From the NCBI RefSeq assembly GCF_025698545.1, contig NC_068571.1, positions 47,525,733 through 47,589,732 of the forward strand: DNA of 64,000 nucleotides, given 5' to 3'. The notes under the pieces are model-generated. The model was not told the DNA's origin, did no database searches, and saw nothing but the letters and a program-made list of their open reading frames with translations. Within the stretch, counting starts at the first letter, position 1, and each line of letters opens with the position of its first letter. Positions 12,851-25,289 of the stretch are shown one piece after another. This DNA comes from Gossypium raimondii (Eukaryota; Streptophyta; Magnoliopsida; Malvales; Malvaceae). The translations under genes and the position numbers were made by a program.

Positions 12851-15800
12851 TTTGATTTGGGTTTCACTTTTGTCTGCAAAAGTTTTTGAGAGAAGACACC
12901 ATCTCTAAGGTATGGGCCGATATATGTTATAATCTGTTTCTTTTATGGCAGCATCTAGAAATTTAAATACAAGGGATAAGTATCTGAACTGAGAATTTTT
13001 TTTTTTTACATTACTGCTTAAATTTGATATTTTTTTAATTTGGTCATTATGATAATATGATACTTTAAACGCTGTTTACTAATCTTTGGTTAAATTTGCT
13101 AATAGTCTATGTACTTTATAAAAGTTATGGATTTAGTCCATGTATTTTTGAAATTTTAGTCTTGACGGAAACAATAGTAGTTAAATCCGTTTGATTAAAC
13201 TCAATTACTAGTTTTATATTATGACAACAGTTGTAGATTTAGATTATATTCTTCAACTGAATCATTCTAAGTTTTATAGTTTCTAAATTTTAAAATTTCA
13301 ATTTTGATACAAACGACGATCGTTAATCCGTTAACTGGATTTTTAGTAAGCAATATTCAAAAATAACATGTTGATAAGGCACATTACACATATGTTTGTC
13401 ATGGCAGAATTTAGAAATAACAGAACTTAATTTAATAAATTTAGTAGTTATCTTTTAGTGAAAACTGAAATTTTAAATTTTAAAAATACAAAGATTAAAA
13501 ATAACTAAATTAAAGTACAAAAATAAATAGCAAAATATCACACGTTGTCACGAGGCAGAAGAAATTAATTAGATTGTACATCTCACACATCATCAATTAA
13601 AAAGATCTTTTTGCAACTCATTAAACAATCCTACTTTTGTAATTCCTCGGTTAAGAGTTAATGGTAATTTCACATCTCAAACCTTAAAAGTCACAGCAAT
13701 AGAAGTGTTGAGCATCATGCCCATGCAAAGTATATTTAGGTTAAATTTTCAAATTCGAGTTCGATTCGAAATATGAGTTTATTTTTTTAATCCAAGCTCA
13801 ACCTAATTTAAAAAAGGCAAATTCGGGTCCGGCTCGGTCCGCTCATATTTGATTTTTTTAGATTAATTTTTATTTAAAAATATTTTTTTAAAAAAATATA
13901 ATGCACTAAAAAACATCAAAATAAATATTTTATAGTACATTAAAAATATTTATATTAAAAAATACTACCATAAATATAATAATGTTTTATTATATTAAAA
14001 ACATAAATAAATATAATAAATGATTTATTGTATTAAATATAATTTTTAAAATTTTATATTTTGGGTTAGGTTATTTAGCTGAGTAAGTTTTCTTTTAGGT
14101 TTTGGGTAATAGATTTAATTGTTATTGAGTTAGTGACTTAATATAATTATAAACACATATAATTATTATTTAACATATATAATTAATATATTTTTTATAA
14201 CATAATATATTTGGACTAGGTTGAGTCGAGCTTAAGCTAAAAAAAACTTGCCCAAGACTCAACCCATATAGAAAACGGGCATCAAATTTTATGCAAGCTC
14301 ATTTTTTGGACATCGTATTTTTCTCTAAACCCTTCTATTTTTCAAGCGAACCTTCAAATTTGAACAAATGACCCAAGTCATGAGCAGGTCTACACTACAC
14401 CTATGAGCAACATTTTAGTTTAGCTTTGAAAGCATTGCTCCAACTCTTAGATAAAATTATTATTATTTTTGTTTCAATTCATCATATATTTTAAAATATT
14501 CATATTTAAAATTTATATTAAAAATATTAAAATATTGGTATCGAAATATGCAGTATATACTCCAAACCAAGATAATTAGTATTGTATCAATAGACATACA
14601 ATTTTGTTTTGGTACTGGTACATATTGGTACCGATGTATTTCGATACAACGTTTTGGGTTTATCAATATTTTTTAAAATAGTTTCATTTATATTATATAT
14701 ACACATGTAAATGTATTCCAATTACATACATATAAATATATTTATATGAAAATATTAAATTTTGAAATTATTAATTATGTTCAATAAATTAAGTAAGTAG
14801 TTACATTTTATTTTAAATATAATTATAAAAATAAAAAAATATTTTAAAATATTAAAATCTCGTATCAATTGTATAAATCGGTACACATCATATAGAAAGA
14901 AACACACCAATACAACAATTAACATTTAGAATTCACATCGAAACAAAAGAAAAATTGTATGAAATTGTGATTCCATGTTATCCTTATCCTTTTCCAATAG
15001 AAAATGACAAATCAAATTTTCCTCCTAATTTTTAACATTTTAGTTGGATTTGAATTTTTTCAAAATAAAAAGTTGAAAACAAAAGAAAAACTCTTATTGG
15101 AAAAATTAAGAATAATGTAGAATCACAATTTTATAAAACCTCTTTTTCCGGAACGAAAACATAAATTTATTATTTTGTTTTACTATTAAAACGGGACCTT
15201 CCGACCAACCGATACAAAATTGACTTCCTTGCTCTAATATGTATATATACATCAAATGAGTATTTTAAGCTGTCCCTACTAAGAGATATTTTCTCTTGAA
15301 AAATGTTCATTGAACAAGCTGAATTGAAAACATATAATGTGAATATAAATGTGAATGTCCAAAATGCCATAGCATCTCTGCTAACTGCAATTTGCTTCTC
15401 TTACACTCCTCACATTCGGTAAAAGTATTATAAAATTTAAATTATATTTTATTTTATATACTTAATAAATAGATAAATTAGTTATTATACGTTAAATTAA
15501 AGAGCAAATTGATCATTTTAGTTAAAATTTTCATCAATTTGTACTGTTAAATCTAGTATCGTTGGTAGAATAACTAGATATTGACACGCGTACCTCATGC
15601 TAAAGTATAGGGACCAAATTTTAATAGTAAAAATAGTTAGAAATTTTAACAGAATGATCAGTTTGCTTTTTATTTAATGTACAATGACTAATTTATCTAT
15701 TTTTTTAAGTAAATGGGACAAAATACAATTCAACTCTTAATATAATAACCTCCATAGCATTTTTCCCATCCAATCCAATCCAACCCTTTTATTTTATTCT

Positions 15801-18792
15801 TTTTCTTTCTCATTTTCTCTCTCTACATTACAATTACATGTTTGTATGCTATTTCTATTCTTCATTTTTTCTCCTTTTAAATTATTTGTGCGTGACACAT
15901 ATTCGAATACGAAAAATAAAAATAAAAATATTTGAAACACTTGAGTTGGAATAACTTAAATGCTCCAAGCCTCTCATCTATCTTAACCAAGCGTTAGCTT
16001 TTGTGCAAGAGGATAATATGAATAAGGGAGAGCAAAAGCTAGTTGAAGCCGATTTAACTTATCAAATCAATTCAGTCAAGTCAATTATGATGGTTAATTC
16101 GATTTTGTAGACAATTAAAATAGGTTAAACCGATTAAAGAATTAGTACTTACACACTGTAGACTGTAGAGACAATCTCACACCATATGCACACAAACAAC
16201 ATCTAAACATCAAAAATATCTACCCAAACGAATTCGATGGGTGAACATCTTGTAGCCACCATCTCGTACTAAACTATGAATTGATAAATTTTAAAGATAC
16301 ATTCCAAGTTGCTACTTTTTTAAAAATATTAAATTAAAATATTAATAAATTTTAGTTTTTAATTAGTTTGGTAAATGATTTGGCACTAAATCATATTATT
16401 AGTGATGGAATTTTTTGTTGTGGATTTAAAAAAATTTAAAATAAATACAACATATAATAACCTCTTAATCGGTTTATAAAATTAAAAAGTAATCATTATC
16501 AATGTAACATAAGGAAATTGATTAATTCTTTCACATTTTTCCTAAATGAAAAATTAAATGTTCATAATTTTTTATATAATTATTGATTGAACAATCGGAT
16601 TTTTTAAAGCCATATTTTTAACTCTAGATTTAATTTTCAATTTCAAGAACCAACTTCGAGGACTATTTCTATGTACCTTGAAGGAAATACCATATTGTTA
16701 AGAAATTTATGGATGCAGAATGCATTTGTTTTAAAAGCTTTCATTATGAAGTTTGATGATCAAATTGATAGAATATGTAAGTATTGAGGACTAAATGTAC
16801 GATTGTACCATTTAAAAAAAGACTTTATGTTATCAATTTAACTGCGTGCGACCAAAATAAGAATAAATTCAAACGTTTGTGCCTAAATTGAAAAAAATTA
16901 AAATTAGATGATTAAAATAGGAACGTAGGCATAATTGAGTGATTATTTGTATAGTTTATCTTATAAATTTTAAGGTGAACTACGCTAATTATTAATAAAT
17001 TTATATTTTCATCACTCAACTTTAAAAAATTATAAAATAATCACTCAACTATTCATATTTTATTGTTGGTACTTGGAAATTGGAAGAAGCAAGAGAGAAA
17101 GAAGCAGAAAGAAGTCACATTAACCGATTTACTACCCTTAATGAAAGAAACAATAAATGGGGGGTCTTTGGTCAAATGACCTGAATGTAAGGGTTAAACA
17201 TTAAAGAGAGAGTGAGAGTAGGTTCAATAATTAATGAGAAAATAAAGATAGTGATAAGGGTCAAATCCCTAGTCCATTCATGGTTGTTCCCCTTTCAAAG
17301 ATTCAGCTAGCAATCATGGGTCTTCGTCTTCAATTATTTATCTTTTCTTCCCTCAACAATGAAATCTAATAGATAAAAATCATAGATGTTAAAATAGGAT
17401 AAGGGTTAGTCGGTCGAATCAATTGGACTCAAAATTAATTGATATATCGATTTGAACAAAGAATTAAATATATTTTAATTAGTATATGGATGAGATTTAC
17501 AATTTAACCAAATATACTTTTAAAAATTAAAATTAATTAAATTAAAGTACAACTTACCATTAATACAAAATTAATAACTAACGTTGTTTTAATCGAATTG
17601 ATGATCAGTCAGACTTAATGAACCGCTAATTAATTAAGATATCAGTTCGATTAAAAGAGTTAATTCGATTCATCTACGAATCGATCCATTCTATTAGAAC
17701 CGACAATTAAATTAATTTTTTTATTTGTTAACGGACGAAAAAATAATAATAATAATCTGGAGGGGAGACTGTGTTGGTATGGGCAGTCAAATATTGCTCA
17801 AATTTCCTGTTGGAGACAGCCTGTTCCATTGTTATAAGCTGCATGCAATGATATTCATTAATTAATTCCCATAACTTTTCTTTCATATTTCCAACTTTTT
17901 AACTGGATTTTACGTACTTTACTATCAAATCCAAAGCCGAAGAAATTTCCTCCTTTTTTCACCACTTTGCTTTTTAACCCAAAACAATCATTGTCGGTGG
18001 AAAACTTTCACCATGTGGAAGTAGTACATGCTTTAACTCCAACAATTCAGCTAATCACGTCTTGTTGATAAAGATTGAGGTCTCTCAATTTTGAAGGTTA
18101 GAGCTCAAGTTTCATCATTTGCGATTAAAATGTGTAGGTGTTTTTTTTATTATATACGTATGCTTTGTATGGATTTTGTATAATTCTTTTTCATAATATA
18201 TTATTGTTGCATTCGTTTAGACAATTAAAAGAGTCTCTTAACTTACAAGATGCTTGACAAGTGAATCTACTCATTAACCATCACATTAAATCTTAACTAC
18301 CACAGCTCATGACACTACCTCATTTATCCCTAACTCACCGATAAGTGATACTTCAAAACAAAATACAATAAAATCTTGGCCATGAGGGCGAAGGACGAGG
18401 AACCTACACCTCCTCTCTTCCTAACATACCTCCAACATCATCTCCCCCACCGACTCATCCTTGTTTCAACAAATGGTTCTTGTACTAGTAAAACTTATTA
18501 TTCCTTGTATTAATTGTAGTTGGAGTGACGTACTACCCACCACTAAAAACCATTGGATTTACACTCCCAAAAGTCAAGCTTATTATTACTCCTCACCATT
18601 ATTAAGTTTCTTTGCAAAGATCGTTTTCCTTTTAAGTGAATCCCATTTTAGGTAACTCTGCGATTCCTTTTTAAGTTCATAATTTGCTGCTAAGTTCACC
18701 ATTGAAGAATTTTTCAAGCTTTCTAAAGGTTAGCCAAAGAATCTTTCATTACCTTCCTTTTGCCATAACTTTCAAATCTTTTCATCATATTC
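12851..18792. other. Intergenic, AT-rich, degenerate repeats only
   Basis: No exon is recognisable on either strand. Positions 13740-14400 and 14480-14930 look like decayed TIR/hAT-like repeats with GGTAC/GTACC-rich words. Positions 15418-15766 are a member of the GGTAAAAGT family (listed separately). Positions 16900-17060 contain arms of the CACTCAACT family. Positions 18430-18475 resemble part of the 2200-2310 region, including CTTGTTTCAACAAATGG against CTTGTATCAACAAATAC. Confidence 0.45.
15418..15766. mobile_element. Degenerate member of the GGTAAAAGT MITE family
   Basis: Begins GGTAAAAGTATTATA and ends with ATAGCATTTTTCC. Internal words AGAGCAAATTGATC and CATGCTAAAGTATA are shared with the intronic copies at 20597 and 39873. 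The flanks (CTCACATTC and CATCCAATC) no longer match, so this copy is older or its ends are eroded. Confidence 0.5.
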
Positions 18793-21700
18793 ATGGAGAA
18801 TTATAACTTGTTCTTTATACTATTATGGCTTCCATGGAGTTTCTTCATATTAGGTGATTCTCAATTACTAAACTCTCAAACCCAAGCTCTTCTTCAACTA
18901 AAGAAGCATTTAGAATACCCAAAACAGCTTGATAGCTGGTATGATAGAAGAACAATGTTTTGCTTTTTACCACCATCTTCAAAAGTAAACATTTCATGCG
19001 AGTTCCACTCAGTAACTGAGTTGAAAATTATGGGTGATAAGCCTTCCATTGAAGTCACTGATTTTCATGGTTTCCCAATCCCAAATCAAACATTATCACT
19101 TTCCTTTTCAATGGATTCTTTTGTTACAACTTTGACAAGGTTGACAAGCTTGAAAGTTCTTAGTTTGGTTTCTTTAGGAATTTGGGGTCCTCTCCCTAAT
19201 AAAATCCATAGGTTATCATCACTTGAGTGTTTAGATTTGAGTTCCAATTTCCTTTTTGGTTCAATCCCTCCTAAAGTTTCAACAATGGTGAAGATTCAAA
19301 CACTTGTGTTGGATGATAATTTCTTCAATGATACAGTCCACGTGTTTGATTTTACGTCTAACTTAACAAGTTTGAGCTTGAAGAACAACAAGTTGAAGCA
19401 AGGTCCATTAGATTTCACTAGTTTAACACATTTGAAAGTGTTGGATTTGAGTGGAAACAGATTGTATTCACATTTACCAACAATTCCCAAAGGTTTGATT
19501 ATGGTTTCCCTCAATAGAAACTCCTTCGATGGTGAAATCCCAACACAATATACCCTTTTAACACACCTTCAACACCTTGATATCTCATTCAATAACCTCA
19601 TCAGTATACCTCCAGCTTCACTTTTCTCATTGCCAAACATCAGTTCCTTGAATTTGGCATCAAATATGTTGAGTGGATCACTTGGATACTACAATCTAAC
19701 ATGTGGGAACAACCTTGAGTTTGTTGATATATCAGACAATAGGCTAACAGGGAGTTTACCTTCATGTTTGAACTCTGAATCAGGCAACAAAGTTGTCAAC
19801 TTCAGTGGCAACTGTTTATCCATTGATCATCATCATCAGCATCCATTATCATATTGCAGAGATAAAGTTCACAAGGATCAAAGCACTCAAAATGCCAATG
19901 GCTTAGGTGTTTCAGTCAGTCTCATCGTAGGCATAGTTGTTATCATTGTCCTTTTGGGTATTGCCTTTGTAATCATTTGCAGACATTACTGCCATCGACG
20001 GATATCAGAGCAACATTTGCTGCACAAATCAGTACATGAAAACTCAGCAACAGGGTTCTCTTCTGAGATACTAAACAATGCAAGTAAGTTCAATAAGCTT
20101 AAATTTTTCACTAGGAAAAAAATGGTTTTTCTATGAGAAATTTTTTATGAATATTTTCTTTTTAGGGTACATTTCTGAAACTACTAAGTTAGGGACTCAA
20201 GGTCTCCCACCATGTAGATCATTCACTTTGGAAGAGTTAAATGAAGCCACAAACAACTTTGATAACTCTGCTTTTCTGGGTGAAGGTTCATATGGAAAGG
20301 TAAAAATATCAAAACCTACAACTTGCAACAAACAATGATCCCTTTCCCGGGACTTAAAACATCGGTCGCAACACGATGTTATGATCATTATTTTGTGATT
20401 GCAGCTCTTTCTACCTCTTATATTCACCACAATTGGCCAAAGTAGCATGTATGATTGATCCACCAAAGCCTACAACTTGCAATAGACAATGACCCTTTTC
20501 CCGAGACTTAAACATCAGTTTCAACATGATGTTATGATCCTTGTTTTGTGATTCCGGCCTTTTCTACCTCTTATATTCATCACAATTGACCAAAGTAGGT
20601 AAAAGTACCATGGAGGCCCCTATATTAAAAGTCAGAACACATTTTGTCCCATCTATTAAAAAAGTGGGCAAATTAGTCCTTGTACATTATATTAAAGAGC
20701 AAAATTGATCTTTTCTCTTAAAAATTTCTGACTGACGGAATAACCAGATAGTGGCATATGACATGTTACGTGCATCTTATGCTGAAGTATAAGAACCAAT
20801 TTTTAAAGTAGAAATGGATGGAATTTTTAACAGAATAACTAGTTTACTCTTTAATCTAATGTATATAGACTAATTTGCCCATTTTTTGAGTTGAGGGGAC
20901 AAAATACAATCCGACTCTTGATACAATAGCCTCCATGGTACTTTTACCGACCAAAACAGCATGTATGATTGATTCACCAAAGCCTACAACTTGCAATAAA
21001 CAATGACCCTTTTTCCGACACTTAAACATCAGTTACAACATGATGTTATGATCGTTATTTTGTGATTCTAGCTCTTTCTACCTCTTATATTCACCACAAT
21101 TGACCAATGTAGCACGTATGATTGATTCATTTTCCAGCTTTATAAAGGAAGATTGGAGGGTGGAAGCCAAGTTGCTATAAGGTGCCTGCCAACAACAAAG
21201 AAATACTGGATTAGAAACCTCAAACTCAGGCTAGATATGCTTGCAAAGATTCGCCACCCGCATTTGGTTGCCATTCTGGGGCACTGCATTGAAGTTAAAC
21301 AAGATGACGGCAGTGTCAACAGGGTCTTCCTTGTTTATGAATACATTCCTAACGGGAATTTTCGTTCTTATCTCTCTGGTAATATCCTTTGGAACTCCAA
21401 ATTCCCTATCTTTAGATTGTTTTATGGTTAAAATATGTCACAAGTCCCTATAGTCTTCGTAAATTTGGAATTTAATCCTTTTGTTTCTAGGAATTTAGTC
21501 TCTCTACTTGAATTTTAAAATTGGAAAAGTAGCGAAGCTAAATTCTTGAAAATAAAAGTGCAGGGATTAAATTCTAAATTTGTGAAGAGTACAAGGACCT
21601 ATGATATATTTTAACCTTGTTTTATTTATTGTCAATACCAATGGTTAAAACATGCCGTAAGTCTTTTACTCTACTTAAGTTTAGAATTAGTCCTTATATT

Positions 21701-23922
21701 TTTATTTCTAGAAATTTAATCCATTTACTTCCTAGATTTCAAAATTCAAGTTAAATTGTTAATACTGTTAAAATTATTTTGTTAAATCCAGGTTTGTTAC
21801 AACATTTTTATAGTTATATTGTTACCAATTAAGTTTCTTTTTCAAAATATTGCACCAATAAATTTAACAAAATAATTTTAATAGTGTTAACAATTGGACT
21901 TGAATTTTGAAATCTAAAAAGTAGAGTGACACATTGCATTCCCGAAAGGATTAGTTTCCATGAACCATAAAATAGACATAAAAGACACCTTAATTCTACC
22001 AAAATTTATTGATTTGGATCACACTTTTACATTCATTTGTTATTGTAGAGAACTGTGTTGGAGAGGTTCTGAATTGGTCTGAACGACTGGCGGTTTTAAT
22101 CGGTGTTTGCAAGGCAGTGCAATTCTTGCATACCGGAATTATTCCTGGTTTCTTTCACAATAGATTGAAGACCAACAACATCTTGCTCAACGAGCACCGG
22201 ATGGCGAAACTCAATGACTACGGTTTGTCGATTATCTCCGAAGAAACCAACAACAATTATAAGGTAAGATTTACCATCCATTGTCATGTTAACCCTTCAA
22301 AATCCCGATTTTATCTCAGTTGATTCATACAATCACTCTTTTATAATTAAAAACTTGTGACCATATTTCTTTCATGCAGGTAAAAGGAGAGGATCCTAAA
22401 TCATGGTAAGGACTAGGGACTAGTTTCATTTGATCTGCTTATTAGCAGTTTTAAGCAGAGATACTTAGTATTTGAACAATACATTTGCAGGCAAATGACG
22501 AGATTAGAGGACGATGTTTACAGCTTTGGCCTCATCTTGTTGGAGACGATGATTGGATGCTCCCTAGCTGCTAAAAAGGAAGGGACTCTACGAGATGAAT
22601 TGGTATGTTTGAGTGCTTTATGAATGAGCTATTCGTATAATTAGGCTCTTTAATTATATATGGTTTTGATTGATTCTGGATTGCATCAATTTAAATGGGG
22701 TCGATTTAAGTTCGAAATTTTTTGGTAAAATATGATTCAAGTTCTAATACTTTTCGTACATTTAGAATTCAATCCTATTTTTTTATTTAAAAATACAAGT
22801 TCAAAAAATACAAGTTCAGTTGCTAATATTGGTAAAATTCTTCTGTTAGATTCATGTATAGTACAACGTCATTTTATTGGTTACATGACTGTACCAAGTG
22901 AGTATTTTTTTCTTATTTCAAAATGTCACACCAACCAACGAGTTTAATAAAATAATTTTAGCATTGTTAATAATTATACTTGAATTTTTAAATTTGAAAA
23001 ATAAAGAGACTAAATTTCTAAAAATAAAAGTAAAACTAAATTTAACAAAAAATAAATAAATTATTTTGGATTCAAGTTATTCTTTTTGGGTAAGCTTGAA
23101 TTCATCTCATTTCATATTATTTATTTGGATGTTTTCGAATTAAAGCCTTTCGAGTTTGCTAGTCGAGTTTTTCAGGTGGGATCATTCCAAGTATTTTTCG
23201 TGCAAATTGAACACTTGAATTCAAGTAATTTCAAGTTAATTTGTTCACCTCATTCCATATGCAGATCATTTATGTTTGCCAATCAGGTTTTCAGATTTCT
23301 TATTTGGATTTAACACTCAAATACGGGTTAACCCGGACTTGCTCGATCAATTTTGGATTGAAGTCATTTAGGATTTGAAATTTGAATCCATCTTATTTCA
23401 TATTACTAGTTCGGATGTTTTTGAAGTAAGATCTTTAGAGTTTGCTAGTAGGTTTTTTCTTTCATTCAACACTTGAATTCAAGTAATTTTGAATTACTTG
23501 TTCATGCCATTCCATATCCAAGCCATTTAGGTTTGCCAATAAGTTTCCAGATTTCTCATTTGAGTTTGACATTCAAATCCAAGTCAACCCGGATGGCTTG
23601 AATAATTTCGAGTTCCAATCATTCCAGATGTGAATTATTCCTGGTTCAAGTTCAAGCTATCAACTTTTTAAGATGATTAGATGAAAACTGACCTTTTTAG
23701 TTGGGAAATGAACAGGCATGTTTAAGCAAGCAGGAAGGGCGAGGAAGGTTGATGAATCCAGTGGTTTCAGCTACAGCCTCACAAGAATCAATATCAATAG
23801 TGATTTCAATAACAAATAAGTGCATTTTCCCAGAATTATGGAGCCGCCCATCTTTTGAGGACATTCTTTGGAATTTGCAGTATGCAGCTCAAGTTCAGGA
23901 CCAGATTGTGAACAAAGATTAA
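18793..23922 (+). CDS. LRR receptor-like protein with a degenerate kinase domain (At3g03770-like)
   Basis: Membrane receptor-like protein, probably plasma-membrane. Seven exons: 18793-20083, 20166-20299, 21138-21378, 22049-22263, 22380-22405 (26 nt), 22491-22602 and 23701-23922. Phases are consistent, giving 746 residues. It has a signal peptide (about 1-22), leucine-rich repeats (about 105-330, with LDLSSNFLFGSIP and LDLSGN units) and a membrane segment near 373-395 (SLIVGIVVIIVLLGIAFVII). A kinase-like domain occupies about 460-735. Key catalytic residues are replaced: the VAIK lysine is VAIR, HRDLK is HNRLK and DFG is NDYG, so it is predicted to be a pseudokinase. That matches the known 'probable inactive' At3g03770 family. 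Introns 2, 3 and 6 are loaded with repeats. The exon 1 reading frame would run on to 20138 if unspliced, but the splice to 20166 restores the family sequence ARYISETTKLG. Confidence 0.93.
20314..21130. repeat. Three-copy tandem repeat (about 155 bp) in LRR-kinase intron 2
   Basis: Units begin CCTACAACTTGC at 20314, 20469 and 20983. All contain GATGTTATGATC, TTTTGTGATT and CTACCTCTTATATTCA. The second unit is split by the TIR element at 20597-20948. Removing the element and one duplication leaves a period of 153, matching the first (155). The array runs up to just before the intron's acceptor at 21137. Confidence 0.8.
20597..20948. mobile_element. Mutator-like MITE inside the intron 2 tandem repeat
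   Basis: About 352 bp, left end GGTAAAAGTACCATGGAGGC and right end its inverse (GGTACTTTTACC). Flanks are GACCAAAGT (20588-20596) and GACCAAAAC (20949-20957), 7 of 9 matching. The neighbouring tandem unit preserves the uninterrupted site GGCCAAAGTAGCATG at about 20434, which supports the duplication and the boundaries. Confidence 0.75.
21426..21616. mobile_element. Short palindromic MITE in LRR-kinase intron 3
   Basis: This 191-bp element begins GGTTAAAATATGTCACAAGT and ends with the inverse of GGTTAAAATATATCATAGGT. It is flanked by a perfect 9-bp duplication TTGTTTTAT (21417-21425 and 21617-21625). Nearly the whole element is inverted repeat. A degenerate relative starts at 21643, another at 22724 (intron 6), and a left half lies at about 43195-43245. 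Confidence 0.78.
21643..21970. mobile_element. Degenerate relative of the 21426 element
   Basis: Begins GGTTAAAACATGCCGTAAGT and shares TTGTTAA/TTAACAA and AAATTTAACAAAATAA words with 22724-23050 in intron 6. The right end is eroded and no target duplication is apparent. Confidence 0.4.
22724..23055. mobile_element. Degenerate relative of the 21426 element in intron 6
   Basis: Left end GGTAAAATATGATTCAAGTT. The interior repeats the TTTAATAAAATAATTTTAG and TTCTAAAAATAAAAG words of the 21643 copy. The right boundary is unclear and no duplication is visible. Confidence 0.35.
23090..23640. repeat. Two-copy tandem repeat (about 275 bp) in LRR-kinase intron 6
   Basis: Both copies contain, in order, CATCT(C/T)ATTTCATATTA, GGATGTTTT, GAGTTTGCTAGT, CACTTGAATTCAAGTAATTT, CATTCCATAT, TTTGCCAAT and CAGATTTCT. 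The first spans about 23096-23370 and the second about 23380-23640. No coding potential is seen. Confidence 0.6.
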
Positions 23923-25289
23923 GCTCTGTATAGTTTCATTGCTTTTTCAAAAAATATGTTTCTTCTAATTCTTTGATTTAGGAGGCTGTAACAGGTGAAT
24001 AGAAATAAAAACTATAAAAAATAAATAAATACTCCCATTCAAACTTTAGATTTGGTATTCCTTTAAGGGTGATTACATAAATCAAAAGCAAGTTTAGTTA
24101 CATATCTATAACATATAATACATAAATACGAGTTTGAAATGATAATTGAAATTATAATTTGGATCCTTTCTATGACATGGTTTTAAAACTAGATCAGTAG
24201 TCAAACTAGTCAGACCATTAGTTCGTTGATTCAATCAGTCCTTAGAGTTTGATTAAATAAACTATTAAAAATTTTATAAAAAAATATTAAAAATAAATTA
24301 ACAAAAAACAGTTCGACCGATTCTTTAACCCAATTAAATCGATCTGTACCGGTTCACAGGTCAACTGGCCTAATGTCCCTCTCTAAACTGATATCTTAAT
24401 CCAAACCGCCCATCCAGTTCGGTTTTAAACAACATACATTATGATTTATATTATTCAACTTTGAGTTCACTTTTACTAATATTTCCATCATATAAAACTA
24501 AAACTTACAACTATAAAATTTGATTAGTAGCTAAAATTTTTTTTTTAAAAATTTCATGATTAATTCCATTCACACTTTAATTATGTTTTGAATTTTTTAC
24601 TGTTATAATTTTAATTATCACAATAATTAATATATTTTAATTATATTCAACAAGTTGAATAATATTATATTAATTACATAAAATACAACTATAAATTTTA
24701 ATAAATTTAAATATAAGTAAAATCACGTGCAAGGAGACTAGCTTTAGTTATATGCTCGAGTTTGAACTAGTATATACAATGTTTTCAGAACCAAACAAGT
24801 GGTCGAACCGTTAAAAAGTCACCGGTTCATGGTCCAACTAGTTCAAATCAAATAAATTATTAAAAATTCATATATATTAAAAAATAAAAAAATATTTAAA
24901 AAAATTATAAAAGCCGGTTCAATTAGTGTTGTATCGGTCATGGGCTAACCAGCTTTTAGCCTTGTTCTGGACCAATCTACCAGCCAGTTCCCGGTCCAGC
25001 TGGTCTGGTTCTGAAAACACTGGGTAAATAGAGGGAAAATCAACGGTTGATAGAAATCGAAAATAGTGTCTTGGAGGATGTGGGGAGGTACTGAAATGCC
25101 AGAAAGTTACAGAAAATTGCATATAGCCAAAATAGCTTATATATTAGGACTATAAGAACGATAAGAAACATATACCATCTACTATATCCAACATATATTT
25201 GCTATTAATTTTCCACTCATCCTATCCTATGTTAAAAGCCTATATACAGTAAAGCTAAACAATTGATTCATTTACCTGCAATCAAGAGT
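23923..25289. other. Intergenic region with two TIR-like insertions
   Basis: Between the convergent LRR-kinase and ADK7 genes. About 24178-24432 begins GGTTTTAAAACTAGATCAG and ends with an inverted relative (CCAGTTCGGTTTTAAA). 24777-25022 is listed separately. Otherwise AT-rich with no gene. Confidence 0.5.
24777..25022. mobile_element. TIR element (MITE-like), 246 bp
   Basis: Left end CAATGTTTTCAGAACC; right end GGTTCTGAAAACACTG, its near-perfect inverse. The inner arms are also partly inverted (GGTCCAACTAGTT, CCGGTCCAGCTGGT). No clear target duplication, so the superfamily is left open. Confidence 0.55.

Noticed and set aside
15418..15766. 9-bp duplication around this MITE
   Set aside because: Flanks CTCACATTC and CATCCAATC do not match well enough to claim.
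20084..20136. Extension of the LRR ORF past 20083
   Set aside because: This is read-through into intron 1. Splicing at GTAAGT (20084) to 20166 restores the family sequence.
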